From the NCBI GenBank assembly GCA_038380435.1, contig JAWZYU010000034.1:36766901-36830900 (forward strand): a stretch of 64,000 nt of DNA. The letters are read 5' to 3'. The notes beneath the pieces were generated by a model that saw nothing but the letters and a program-made list of their open reading frames with translations, searched no databases and was not told the DNA's origin. Both the position numbers and the translations under genes were made by a program. Below, piece after piece: positions 43,972-55,060 of the stretch. The stretch's first letter is position 1. Each line of letters starts with the position of its first letter. The stretch comes from Ryuthela nishihirai (Eukaryota > Arthropoda > Arachnida > Araneae > Heptathelidae).

Positions 43972-45716
43972 TGTAATGTAGGTTTGGGCAATGAAATGCA
44001 GCAGATCCATTAGTTGTGTTAGGAATATGGGAGGCATCAGTAAAAATGGTTATATCAGTGGGGGGAATGTGTGAAATGATATGTTCAGCAGCAGATTGGA
44101 GTTCAAGGGGGTGGTGGTGTTTTTTCTGAGTGATGTTGGGGATATTGAGTTCTATGATGGGTATTTTGATTTGCCAGAAGGGAAGTGTGTGTTTAGGAGA
44201 AAAAATTTTTATATGCTTCCAGGTGAGATATGCAGGGTGTTGTTTAATAACGTATGCAGTGGGCAAAGTGTTGTCAGGTGAGTCAATTCTTCTAAGTGCA
44301 GGGTGAGTGGGGTTAAAGTGTTTCATTTTTATGTAGTCATTGCATGTGAGTAGTTGTCATTTTATTGTAAGGGGGGGGGGATGTTTGCTTCTGCCCAAGT
44401 GGCCAGGTTTGGGCAGCCAGCTTTGAGGCCCAGAGCAAGTTTAATGATTCTTGTTTGAATTGTTTCAAGTTTTTGAATGTGTGTGTGTGTGGCAGTGTTC
44501 AGTGATGAGAGACCATATTCTAGTTTAGAGTTGAGAGAAGCTTTTATGAATGTAATCATGGCTTTATCACTGGCACCCCATGTTGTCCTAGTTATGGCTG
44601 TATGTTGAGTGCTCCATTACATGTGTGTTTAATGTAATTAGTGTGATGATTCCATGTAAGCTTGCGGTCAATAATTAACCCTAAGTATTTGTAGTGTGTG
44701 ACTATGGGTACAGTAGAATTATTAATTGTAACTGTAGGGGAATTGGGGTGTATGTGTTTGCATGTAATGGGTAACACCGCAGATTTAGGTGCAGAGATGG
44801 CTAGTCTCCATTTGGTGGTGAAGTCAAGGACCTGGTTGACTGCTTTTTGTAGTGGCACTGAATGTTGTTTATATTTTTTCCTGAGGTCCAGAGCACAATA
44901 TCAGCAGCAAAGATGGAGCAAGAGATATGTTTGGGTATTAATTTTGGTAGATCAGGTAGATGTATGTTAAAAACTTTAGGGGAGACTACACTGCCCTGTG
45001 GTAGTCCCCTTTTTAGATTATGTGGGTTAGAGAAGGTAGTCCCCAGCTGAACTTTGATTTTTCTGTGAGTGAGAAAATTTTTTGGAAATATGATGCCAAT
45101 ATGATGTAGTTTGTATAGTATGCTGGTTGAAAGGCAGTATCAAAAGCAGAGGTGAGGTCTAGAAAGACACAGCATAGAATTTCTTTGTTGTTGATAGCTA
45201 GTTCTGCTGAAGTGATAATGTCAAAGAAATTATCTGTGCTCTCTAAAGCCAGTTTGGCATGTGGGGAGAGTGTTATTTGCATGGAGGAAGAATTTTAGTC
45301 TTGAGAGCACCATTCTTTCTAGAACTTTGGGAATGCATGATGTTAGGCAATTGGTCTATAAGAAGAAATTTCTGCTGCTGGTTTGTGTGGTTTTAAAATT
45401 GGTATGATGTGTATGTCTTCCCATTTTGGTGGGAAGGTGTGTGTTTGCCAGCAGTTATTGTAGATTTGTACCAGAGTGCTGAGTGTAGAGGGTCCAAAAT
45501 TTTTTATAGCATTGTATGTGATGTGATCAGGGCCAGGTGTACTTTTAGATTTAGTTTGTTGAATTACTGTAGTTAATTCATTTAAAGAGAATGGGAGGTT
45601 GATAGCAGGAAGTTTGCAGGTAGCGTCGAAATCAGTAATACTTTCAATGTGAGCAGTGGGTTTGGTAAGTGTATGTATTTGCTTGGGGAGGGGTGGTGGT
45701 GAGATGTGTGACAAAC

Positions 45717-45760
45717 AGACCTCTGTGGCAAGCAACTGCTTGAGGGGAGATTTTGTGGAG
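45717..45760 (+). mobile_element. short SINE2 tail insertion
   Basis: GACCTCTGTGGCAAGCAACT followed by GCTTGAGGGGAG matches the SINE2 end. It interrupts the LINE-B frame. A target duplication is not obvious. Confidence 0.65.
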
Positions 45761-46169
45761 AGATTATTCTTGCAGATGACACTATGCCGAGGGGCAAGTG
45801 GTTGTGTCTGGGACTTACGTGTTCTAATAGTTACCTATATGAGTGTTGAGTCTGTTCTAGGGTTGATTGTGTTACAGTATTGTCTCCACTCCTTTCTTTT
45901 AGTGGTGAGTCTCAATTTCCTGAGTTTTGCATTGGCTTGGTGGAATGTTGTGATGGCAGGTATTGTGTGGTGTCTTCTGGCAGTGTATTCTGTTTTCCTC
46001 CTAATATCAAGTTGGGTATTTATGGCTGGGTAATTTTTAACAAACCCAGTCATATGTTTGGTGGTGAATTTATTTGTTTGGAAGCTGTGGTTGATGCAGG
46101 TGTAAAGGCAGAGACATCCCCCCCCCCTCCAAATCAGACAAAAAATCCTTGTAATTAAATATTATATTA

Positions 46170-47190
46170 GACTACACTACAAACTTCCAAATCACCCTTT
46201 CCACACCCATTTTATAAGAAGCCCCTACTACAAGCACATTAAATCCACTCCTCAATCCTTCTATCCATACGGAAATTCCGGCCCTGAAGTCCAAAAAAGA
46301 ACTTCCTAATGAAGCAATTATTACCCTTGTCAAAATTCACTCACATAATAAATTTAAAAACCACGTATTCATTTTCCCAGATGGATCGTCATCACCCAAT
46401 CACACTCTGCTGCAGCAGCACTTTACATCCCACAAAAAAGCTTCTCTTTAGCTTTCAAACTACCTGATTCGACCCCAATCATTCAAGCAGAACTTTTTGC
46501 AATTGTTAAGGCCTATGAATGGATTTCTCAAAACTTAAAAAATTCTAACATTGTAATATTTATCGACTCAAAAGGGGCCATCCAAACTTTGCAAAGGAAG
46601 CTGGGCTGTCAAATTATAATTACTACGTGACTGAAATCCTGACTTTAAACACGAACAATTATAATATTAATAACAATAAAATCTCTCTACAATGGATCCC
46701 AAGTCATGTTGGGATCCCAGAAAATGACTATGTTGATTTATTGGCAAAGGATGCCCATTCTTTAACCCACATCGCAAATGTCTTTAACTTCTTCTATACC
46801 GTTAAATTAGAACTAAAAAATATTGAATTCAACCTCACGGAAAGGTTTTTTCAAAACTATGCATTCTTTAAGGAAAATTTCCGTTTTCAACTTTCTAAAA
46901 ACGTATCCAAGATTGTACCTCTGCCATATACAAGGCATGAAATCAAAATTCTACACCGTCTACGTACAAACACAGCCATGCTAAACCAATTTAAATATAA
47001 GCAAAAAGTGTTGACTTGTTCTACCCCGGAAAACATACACCATATTCTTTTAAATTGCACAAAATATGATTGACAAAGATCTATATTCTTTTCCGCTTTA
47101 AAAAAACTTGAAATTCAAGAATTCAAAATTGATCTCATTTTAAATCACCCTTCGGAATTAAAAAGGCTTAAGATCTATAAATTATCGTAG
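46170..47190 (+). pseudogene. LINE-C fragment, RNase H and C-terminal tail
   Basis: Translation gives HVFIFPDGSSSPNH near 46370, TPIIQAELFAIVKAYEWIS near 46490 and NIVIFIDSKGAIQTL near 46560, the RNase H Asp and Glu blocks. An open stretch (46627-47073) continues with LQWIPSHVGIPENDYVDLLA and the tail LTCSTPENIHHILLNC. The 3' end carries a repeated ATCGTAG motif (47187-47208). It is 5' truncated with at least two frame breaks. It is distinct from LINE-B but close to the copy at 52130-54560. Confidence 0.75.
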
Positions 47191-47363
47191 ATCGTAGATC
47201 GTATGACAAAATGTTCAATGGACCAGGCATAATTATGCCCATTACCATTTCCATCTAAGTGTGTGCCAGTAAGGCATGACTGGCCAGAATGCCCGTGAGA
47301 GATTAACCACCAGAGTGGTGGGCCCCTAGGGGCAAGAATGTTCATAACACATAGTGCACAGAG

Positions 47364-50091
47364 CTAGAGAGAAAATTCTTCTAAGGAGAAGGCTATGGAT
47401 TTAGGTCTCTTGAATTTATTCAGGACCTCGTGATCATAGTTGATGAGAGATGATATTATCTCATTAGGGTTTTTGTCCACTGCCTCGTAGAAACATTTGG
47501 AGAGGCGCTTTATATGATTAAATACATGCTCGATGCCTAGATCTCTATGTAGTTGTTTGTTAGACACGAACCACGGGGAGTTAACAGCATGTCGGATGGT
47601 TTTGTTCTGGAAGGTTTGAATCTTCCTGATGTTCTTGAGAGTTGTGTTAGCCCATATGGGAGAGGCATATGTGATGATGGGTCTTAACACAGTGTTATAC
47701 AGGAGCAGCTTGAGGTCGATAATCAGAACAGAGTTCCTACCCGTTAGTGGACCAAGCATGCATGTAATGGCATTTGCCTTTTTTAGGACCGCATCTATGT
47801 GTGGGTCCCATTTCAGCTTTTGGTGGAGGGTGACTCCCAAGTATTTTACAGTGGTTTGCCAAGCAATTGGTTTGTCTAAGAAGTTTAGAGAGTCCTTGGC
47901 ATTTTTTCTTTTTTCTCTTTTTCATCTTGGATTTTGTTGAACCGAAAAGAATAGCCACACTCTTTTCGTTATTTATTTTTATTTTCCATAGGTCATACCA
48001 CTTTTCGAGGTTATCCAAGCATTCCTGTAGTCTGTCGATTGCATATGAGGGACCAATGGAGGAAGACATCAGTGCAATGTCATCGGCATATTGTGCAATC
48101 ATCACATTGTTAGTGGTTGGCAGGAAATACAGGTACAGGGAAAAAAGCGTGGGTCCCAAAAGGGATCCCTGAGGGACCCCCGTAGCTATATCTTTCATCG
48201 AGGAGAGGGTTGTCTTGATTTGTACCTGGAATGTTCTTCTGTGTAGATAGGATCAGATTAGTCGAGTAAGGCCAGTCGGCGCTTCCATCCTGATTAGCTT
48301 GTATACAAGACCATCTATCCATATTCGATCGAAGGCCTTGGCAACATCTAAGATAACTGCAGCTACCGTTTCTTATTGAGAGGTTCTGCAATTTTTTCTA
48401 CCACTCGGAGTATCTGGTGTTCCGTGTACCTGTGCTTTCTGAATTCGAATTGGGTATCTGGTAGAATTTCTTTTTCGGATAGGAAATTTTCCAGCCTGTT
48501 CAAAATAATGCGTTCGTACAATTTCCCCAAGCAGGATAACAAGCTTATCGGACGATAGTTTACAGGGAAGGAGGGGTCCTTGCCTGGCTTGTGAATTAAC
48601 CTGATATAGGCATTCTTCCAGATATCAGGAAATCTGCTGTTTCTGATAAGGATGTTAAATTAAGCGCACAGTTGAGCTACTGCTTTTTTAGGAAGGTGCC
48701 TGAGCATCTTATTTGTAATCTGATCTGGTCCGGTCGCTTTCCTTGGCTTCAGATTTTGGATGTACTCAGCAACTTCAGATGGGATGGTGAATTTGCAGAC
48801 AGTCACGTGATTTTGATCGAATCGCACAAGCTAGTTTTCGACCATGTCGCAGGTCTCGTTGTCAGATAGATCGTGGTTTTCTTGAAACTGAAGCTCTAGG
48901 GAGGCAGCAAATGTTTCTGCTTTGTCCTTCTCACTAAAGCATAGACCATTTTGTCCATGAATAGGAGGCAGGTTAGCGTGTGGATTCTTGAAAACCCTAA
49001 CCATCTCCCAGATGGAGTTGTTTTTAACTGACAGACTGGAGACTTTCTTATTCCAGATGTTACACATGGGCTCTCTGAGTTTGGTCTTCACATCTTTTTT
49101 GAGAGAATAGTAGTGATCTTTATCTTTTTTGCTTCTACTCTTTTGCCAGGTATGGCTTGATTTATTTTTCTCCTGAATAAGAGATCTAAGATATGGAGAT
49201 ATTGCATAATAATCTTTTTTACGAGGTAGCTCAAAACTGGATTCGTTTCGAGATTCAATTAATAAAGCTGTAAGGTCAGCTATTGTGTCTTCTATTGATC
49301 TGATGTTATCAGGGGGCATCTCCCGGAGATCTTTCCCTTGACAATTACCTTATACTTGTCCCAGTTGACAGCTCTGCAGGAATCAGCGTGGGAGTGAGTA
49401 GATAGTTATAAATTTAGGAAGACCGGTAAGTGGTCAGAATTGAGTAGATTCTTGACTTCTATGTCGTATGAAGGAAGAAAATTTCCAAATAGGACAATAT
49501 CCAGGACATCCGGTCTGTGTAAGGCATTGAATGGGTAGAAGGTAGGTGCATCTGGAGCATCAATGATGATGCCCTTTCTAGTAGAGTACTCCAGCAGTTG
49601 TCTTCCACTTTTATTGCCCACCTAGAGTGCCAGGCAACATTTTTTGAGTTCAGATCACCGGCAATAACAGTAGTATTACCACGATCAAAAATAATATCAA
49701 AGTCTGACTTTTCTAGATGTGAGTTGGGTGGTTTGTAGTCAGCAATTAGATTCAACGTCCCTACGCTGGTGTCTGGGATGAAAATAGCCATCAGAGATAA
49801 GGCTTCATAGATTCAAGAGTCTTGAGATTTGGAATTAAGATTTGAAAATGCGTGATAGAGCGTTTTATTATCACAGCAGTTCCACCACCAGAATTGTGAA
49901 GTCGGTCTGTGCGATACACCTCATAATTAGGGAATTTTAAGCTATCGCTGACACGGAAGTGTCTCTTCTAATAAGATGACATCTGTCTGAGACTCAGAAA
50001 GAAAATCTCTGAATTCAGGCAGATCGTTGAGAAGGCCGTGACAATTCCGAGTCACAATCTTAAGCTGGGACTTATTAATTGGCTTATCCAT
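47364..50091 (-). pseudogene. Jockey-clade ORF2, endonuclease and RT (broken)
   Basis: A start at 50091 gives MDKPINKSQLKIVTRNCHGL, the usual beginning of an APE endonuclease. TTVIAGDLNSKNVAWHSR near 49690 holds the GDxNxxxxxW block, and DRMSWILSYLEIF ends the domain. A 162-codon open stretch (49319-48831) is the pre-RT region. The RT core shows GVPQGSLLGPTLFSLYL near 48160 and the intact catalytic QYADDIALM near 48080. The C-terminal part (47840-47364) reads MGVTLHQKLKWDPHID and PIITYASPIWANTTLKNI, as in Jockey. Several frameshifts separate these pieces. Confidence 0.85.
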
Positions 50092-50338
50092 CGAGGTGCA
50101 GAGCAGAGATGAAGAAATCCAATGCTTTTAGGCCCACTGTAAGTTTGCCCATAAGACCATTTGCTCTCTGATATTCCATTATAAGCGATTTCAGTTTTAG
50201 CAAGATATCTGAAATATTCAGTTGTCTAAAAAATTGTAGAGTATCATTGAGGTCAGTTAACGGGTTTGTTTCAAACTCACCGTTTCTCAGAGGATATGGT
50301 TGTGGACTCCGATTTTCAGCAGATACTCTCCTTGTGAC

Positions 50339-51742
50339 TTAGTGATCTTGTGCAATATCCGTGTGTAGCGTTGGTCTTTTGTCGACGTTGGTAGTTTTGG
50401 CCGCTACACTACCGTACGATATTTTGGGGTCTACCTTATCGTCTCGCCCTCCTTTACTTGTAAGTTGCTTAGACTGTTTATAGTTGGTAATTTTCCCATA
50501 GTCCTTAGTAGGGAAGTGTATACAGCCTTTGTAATTTGCTGTATGTTTTGACCCACAGTTGGCACACTTAGGTGGTTCATCGTTATTAAGTCTAGTGCGG
50601 TCCTTGGTAAGGTGACCCTCTGCACATTTGGCATATCGTGGTGAATTATAACACCCACTCTGTGCGTGTCTGTATCTCTGACAGCGGTGACACTGAGTGG
50701 GTCTTTTCCGCAGTCTATAACTCTCCACCTTAATTTTAAGGTGGAAGAGGTCTGGTAGTTCGTAGATTTTCTTATTAGCTGCGTCTTTCGGTAGCTCAAT
50801 AAGATAGACTGGGAGGGGGGTCCTATCCTTACAGCTCTTCAATTGAAAGAGTTTAATGATCGAAAAACCCAGGCCTACCAGTTCGCTCTTAAGTTCATCA
50901 CAGGTAGTGTCAAGGGGTAAGTTTTCGATAACGACCTTAAGGTTTTCCTCACCCTTCAATATGTAGGTGTGAAAATTTCGTCCTGAATTTTCGAATTTTT
51001 TGGAGAAGTTTCTGAAGTCTGCAATGCAGTTGGTTTGTATTCTAATCGAATCACCAGAGGTTTTTGCAGAGAATCTCTCCAGCGCTAATTTGGCAAGTTC
51101 TTTTTGTAAAACTGACCAGTTCTTGGGAGAGCTAAGTACGATAGGTGGTATTCTATCTTTCTTGGCTTTTACAGTAGCAGGAGCCGTCTGGGCCTGAGAC
51201 TGATTTTCTTCAGTCTCCTCGTTCATTTCGACCTCGTCTAAATCGGAAATTTCGTCGTGAAGGACCGAGTATTTAGACTTGGAGGCAAAATTCGGAGCGT
51301 CGGAAGGAGATAGAGATCTCTTATGACCCTTCGTAACTCGTTGGAAACCGTCATTTTTAGCCTCAGATCCAGAAACTTTAGCTAGATAATTTGAGGTACT
51401 AGCGTGGCTAGTGACATTAGAAGCCTGTTGACGGCAGTTACTATCGCATTCGTGATCATTGATATCTTTCTGGAGATAAAATTGTTGTTGAATTGTTTTG
51501 TTAATGAATGCATAGCGCTCAGGAAGGAGGCCATGTAGGTTATCCATACTCGGAAGATTGTATAAAACATCGTTTGCATCTGATAACAACAAATATTTTT
51601 GCGATAGGAAATCGCAGAGTCCAGTTTCAGCTCCTGCGATTGAGGATCTCTCTCCCAAATCAGGGACCGAGCATTCGTCCATGTCAGGGGTATCGCAAGT
51701 CTCCTCATGAGCAAAAACATCCTCTTTGTTAGCAATTTCCAT
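50339..51742 (-). CDS. Jockey-clade ORF1, gag-like nucleic-acid-binding protein, intact
   Basis: This 467-codon frame is the longest in the window. The first 120 residues are acidic and a Ser/Lys-rich linker follows. At about residues 205-340 there is a PRE_C2HC-type region (VVIENLPLDTTCDELKSELV). Zinc knuckles follow at residues 345-405: CHRCQRYRHAQSGC, a degenerate second one (CAEGHLTKDRTRL, with the last Cys replaced by Arg), and CANCGSKHTANYKGC. The ATG at 51742-51740 is the first in frame. The product would bind LINE RNA. The gap to ORF2 is about 250 nt. Confidence 0.85.
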   Translation of the reverse strand: MEIANKEDVFAHEETCDTPDMDECSVPDLGERSSIAGAETGLCDFLSQKYLLLSDANDVLYNLPSMDNLHGLLPERYAFINKTIQQQFYLQKDINDHECDSNCRQQASNVTSHASTSNYLAKVSGSEAKNDGFQRVTKGHKRSLSPSDAPNFASKSKYSVLHDEISDLDEVEMNEETEENQSQAQTAPATVKAKKDRIPPIVLSSPKNWSVLQKELAKLALERFSAKTSGDSIRIQTNCIADFRNFSKKFENSGRNFHTYILKGEENLKVVIENLPLDTTCDELKSELVGLGFSIIKLFQLKSCKDRTPLPVYLIELPKDAANKKIYELPDLFHLKIKVESYRLRKRPTQCHRCQRYRHAQSGCYNSPRYAKCAEGHLTKDRTRLNNDEPPKCANCGSKHTANYKGCIHFPTKDYGKITNYKQSKQLTSKGGRDDKVDPKISYGSVAAKTTNVDKRPTLHTDIAQDH

Positions 51743-51860
51743 TATAACAAAGGAAAGTCACAAAAATAAGGAAAATGCATAGAACTCTGAGTCAAGACGA
51801 TCCAGCAAAGCGCTTGGTGTCCGAACAGAGTATCAGTTAAATAGCCTCTCACCTTTAGGT

Positions 51861-52130
51861 TGTAGATAGCTGAGCTTCTGAATAATCCCAATTATCAATG
51901 ACGCAGGAAAACACATTTGGTTCTAATCGTAGACATACTAAACCGATTAATATAAAAACAAAAAAACATTAGTCGCCCATTTGTCCGACGCGCTCTACTC
52001 CAAATTGTCGAACATATTCGATACATAAATATTTAAAAAAAAAACAACTAAACTGTTGTTTAACAACCTATGTTCAAAACCGACACGGAGCGAAATTTAA
52101 ATATGTAATAATGCAAAATAATTTTACAAC
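51861..52130. other. AT-rich spacer between two LINEs, with the start of a short tandem duplication
   Basis: It may include the distal 5' UTR of the Jockey element. The first unit of a 63-bp duplication begins at 52077. No gene is seen. Confidence 0.45.
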
Positions 52131-52202
52131 TTATTTATAAAACCGTCTCGGAGCGAAATTTAAACATTATGTAATAAAACAAAACATATGATATTGTTCT
52201 TT
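52077..52202. repeat. 63-bp tandem duplication, two copies
   Basis: AAACCGACACGGAGCGAAAT (52077) recurs as AAACCGTCTCGGAGCGAAAT (52140). Each is followed by TTAAA and a TATGTAATAA-like sequence. Confidence 0.75.
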
Positions 52203-54560
52203 CCTCGAAATGTATTTTATCATTTGTAACCTCAAATATTTTTGGGTAAGCCTGTGGAAGGACCTCCCATTGTATCGTATCACATAACATCCTTCTGAGA
52301 GGTCCGATTTCCGGCTTTCTCATTCCTCCAATAGAAATTCAGGTGTTTTTTTTTTATGATGTGAAAAAGGTGGAAAAGGTAAAATTTCATCTCAAACACA
52401 ATTTTAAGTTGTAAAACGAGTAAAACAAGTATATTACAATTAATTAAATTTTTTCCCATAAATCTGCCTCAAGAAGAAAACGTCCTACAAGTTTAAATAC
52501 ATTTTTTCTAATTTATGAGTTTTGATGGTTTAAGATATTAAATAATGTGAAGTCATTAATGCCAATTAATTTTAATTCCTTAAAAAGATTGTTTCGAGGG
52601 ATATTATATTTTGGGCAATTTAGTAAAACATGATTGGTGGTTTCTAAAGTATGACAAAAAATCCAATTTGGAGAATTAATTTTTTTAATTGTATATAAGT
52701 ATGGATTAAGTGTGGTAGCTCCAGTTCTGAGTTTAAGCATTTTAATTAATAATGATCTGGGAGGATTATAATTAAGAATATATTGAATATTAGGAGAAAT
52801 ATTGAATCTAAAATTATTTTGTATACAACCGTTGATTTTAAAATAGATATTTCTTAAGTAAAATTCATGGTTATTAATTAATTTTTAAATAGATTATAAA
52901 AATAAATTGTTTGTGTAATATTAGGTAGTTTTGCAGAATTTTTTGAAAGCTCGTCGGCTTTTTCATTGCCTACTATATCACAATGAGCAGGGATCCACTG
53001 TAGTGTAATATTATTTTTCAGATATTTTATGCTAAAGTCTGTCAGTGTCAGCAATAGGTAAATTGTAAATAATCACTGTAGTATAGATCTTGTTTTAAAA
53101 CATTTAAGGCACATTTAGAGTCGGAATAGATAACAATATTTTTATTTGAAAATGTTTGAGTAATATAAATGAATACCTCAATTATAGCAATAATTTCGGC
53201 TTGTGTTATGGAAATAATTGATGGTAGCCTAAAAGATTTAGAATAAATAGTTGAAGGAATGTAGAAAGCAGCTGACGCTGCATTTATATCTGTTTGGAGT
53301 GAGCCATCAGTATAGATACTGATATGATTATGGTATTTAATTTTGCAGTATGAATTTGAAATTATTTTTAGGGTTTCTGAAGAAAATAATTTTTTGGAAA
53401 GGATGCCTGGTAGATTTTCTAGAATGGATGGTCTATAGAAACTCCAATCCACAATGAAGTGAAATGTCTCCCCTGAGGTGGAAATATTGAAAACAATTTT
53501 CAACAGGGGATCATCGTCTAAAATTAAATGATATTTCTTAAAAAACTTTTGGATTTTCAAGAAAATTTATAATAAAGGGATGAAATGTTATTTTTAATTG
53601 AAGTCTAATTAGATATTTTATGAGAAGAATTCTTGTTCTGATATGAAATGGAGCTACTGCTGTTTCTCCAATTAAAGCGATAGTAGAAGCTCTTTTACAA
53701 AGGCCCAAAGCAGATTTGAGGTATTAATTTTGGAGTGTATGAAATTTTTTGAGATTTTGCTCACCAATTCCCACTGAAAATTCTAACCCATATTCAATTT
53801 TAGATCGAATTAAGTTTTTGTATAAGGATACTTGGGTGGAGTTCGTCACTTTGTGGCAGATAAACATCTGAAAAAGTTTAATAATTTACAACCTTTACTA
53901 TATTGTTGAGTGAGATGTGTTTTCCAATTAAGCCATGAATCCAAATTAATTCCCAAATATTTAAATGTGTTAACTTGGTTAATTTGTTGATTGTCTATAT
54001 ATAATTTAATTACTGGTGGGGTTCATTTGAATTCAATGAAAGGTAAACAAACAGTTTTATCTAAATTAATTGTTAGATGCCAAGTTTTACAATGATCAAA
54101 TATTTTATAAATTTGAGTTGTAATCTGTTTTATAATTTTAAAATATTTTTGTCACTGCTCCAGATTACAATGTCGTCAGCGAATGTTGCAAATTTAATTT
54201 TGGGTCGTGGTTATTGAAGAGATCCGATAAGTAAATATTAAAGAGAATCGGACTCAAAATTGATCCTTGAGCGATTCCCTGTGTCATTCCAAATTGAGCA
54301 GAAAAATTACCATTAATTTTAACCTGGAAAAATTTTTTTGCTAAAATAAAATGTAAGAATTGAAGGGTATTTCCATTAAGATTTAAATTTATTAATTTAT
54401 GTAAGAGACCTTTTTGCCAGACTGAGTCGAATGCAAGTGACAAGTCAAAAAAATAGCTACTGAAGTTTGGTTTTTGCTTTTTGCAATGTGAATGTCAGTA
54501 ATAAGTGTAGAAACACATTCTTTAGAGAATTTACCTCTTCTGCAGCCAAGACCTCCCATT
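52130..54560 (-). mobile_element. LINE-C-like copy, RT to 3' end, reversed
   Basis: 5' truncated near 54560, it runs leftwards through RT, RNase H and a tail. The 3' UTR carries TCAGAAGGATGTTATG (minus, near 52290), similar in position to other GAAGGATGT tails in the window. It is very AT-rich compared with LINE-B. Confidence 0.8.
52513..54450 (-). pseudogene. LINE-C-like ORF2 (RT, RNase H, tail), broken
   Basis: The open stretch 54443-54165 shows LAFDSVWQKGLLHKLI and QGIAQGSILSPILFNIYLSD. ATFADDIVIW follows in a shifted frame near 54180, with the catalytic residues kept. RNase H lies in 53560-53048: HNHISIYTDGSLQTD, SITQAEIIAIIEVF and IVIYSDSKCALNVL. A tail piece, LETTNHVLLNCPKYN, lies near 52630. 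Several frame breaks are present between the blocks. APE and ORF1 are missing. Confidence 0.8.
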
Positions 54561-55060
54561 GTTGTAATGTATAATAAATAAATAAATAAACATAACGCTA
54601 CTCCAGCTCCCGCTCTCAGCCAATCGCAAAATTCTTTCACTCTCATTGGCTGAGCCTTCGGCGGTCAGAATCCGTCAACTCACAGCTCGAGTCTATCTCC
54701 AAATTGTTTTGATATTCCTCCCATCTTTTAAAATCTACTTCACCCTATCAAAATTAATTATTTTCTAATCCAAATGATATTGTTTTTGATATTCCCCAAG
54801 CCCCCACTTTTCTGCTTTCTTTTCTATTAATTATAACGACTATCTACCATCTATGGAGCACTTTTCGACCTTCGGCGACCATCGGCTTTCAGCCTCTCCC
54901 CTTTAGCTTTTAATCAAAATTCATCTCAAATTCGTTAGCAACCACTGAAGACACTACCTTGTGGACCTGATGATAAGTGGGCCGAGGCCCCCTTTACAAA
55001 TAGGTCCAGTTACGATAGAAGGATGTTTAAGAAGAAGAAGGACAGCCTCTAACTTATAGG
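54561..55060 (+). repeat. LINE-B 3' UTR fragment preceded by an AAAT microsatellite
   Basis: A short (AATA)n run near 54570-54592 precedes GC-richer sequence. From 54960 the LINE-B end follows: GTGGACCTGATGATAAGTGG, CCCCCTTTACAAATAGGTCC and GGATGTTTAAGAAGAAGAAG. Coding parts are absent. Confidence 0.7.

Larger units (their letters stand above)
43127..46053 (-). pseudogene. LINE-B copy 2 ORF2 (RT, RNase H, tail), broken
   Basis: The pre-RT segment (NAKLRKLRLTTKRKEWRQYC near 45920) precedes an RT with STPGPDHITYNAIKNFGPST near 45530, ISSYRPIA at 45366 and a FLDLTSAFDTAF block near 45150. The catalytic block reads CSIFAADIVLW near 44900, so the first Asp of ADD is Ala. RNase H shows ITIFTDASHIPNTTNGS near 44050, HMFTDSKPPLQSI near 43800 and DTADHLAKQ near 43640. 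The tail has CPNCQVIEDIPHFLLHC near 43320. Frame breaks and two SINE2 scraps confirm inactivity. Confidence 0.85.
41890..46060 (-). mobile_element. LINE-B copy 2, reversed, nearly whole ORF2 to 3' end
   Basis: From about 46050 leftwards come a pre-RT segment, the RT, RNase H, the Cys-rich tail and a long C-rich 3' UTR ending with TGGACCAGATGAT (minus, near 41945). It covers more of the RT than copy 1. Two tiny SINE2 insertions lie within it. It meets the plus-strand ORF1 fragment tail to tail near 41890. Confidence 0.85.
47195..51860 (-). mobile_element. Jockey-clade LINE, nearly full length
   Basis: Two ORFs in Jockey order lie on the minus strand: an intact gag-like ORF1 (51742-50339) and a broken ORF2 (from 50091) with endonuclease and RT but no RNase H. 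About 120 bp of 5' UTR and 170 bp of 3' UTR are present, giving 4.7 kb, close to the usual size of the clade. The 3' end lies close to the 3' end of the LINE-C fragment, at the short ATCGTAG repeats. Confidence 0.85.

Noticed and set aside
45656..46033. 125-codon plus-strand frame with hydrophobic residues
   Set aside because: It is the reverse of the LINE-B pre-RT segment, and the apparent membrane segments arise from antisense reading.
47187..47208. CRISPR-like or satellite repeat of ATCGTAG
   Set aside because: Only three short units at the junction of two LINE 3' ends, which fits a LINE microsatellite tail.
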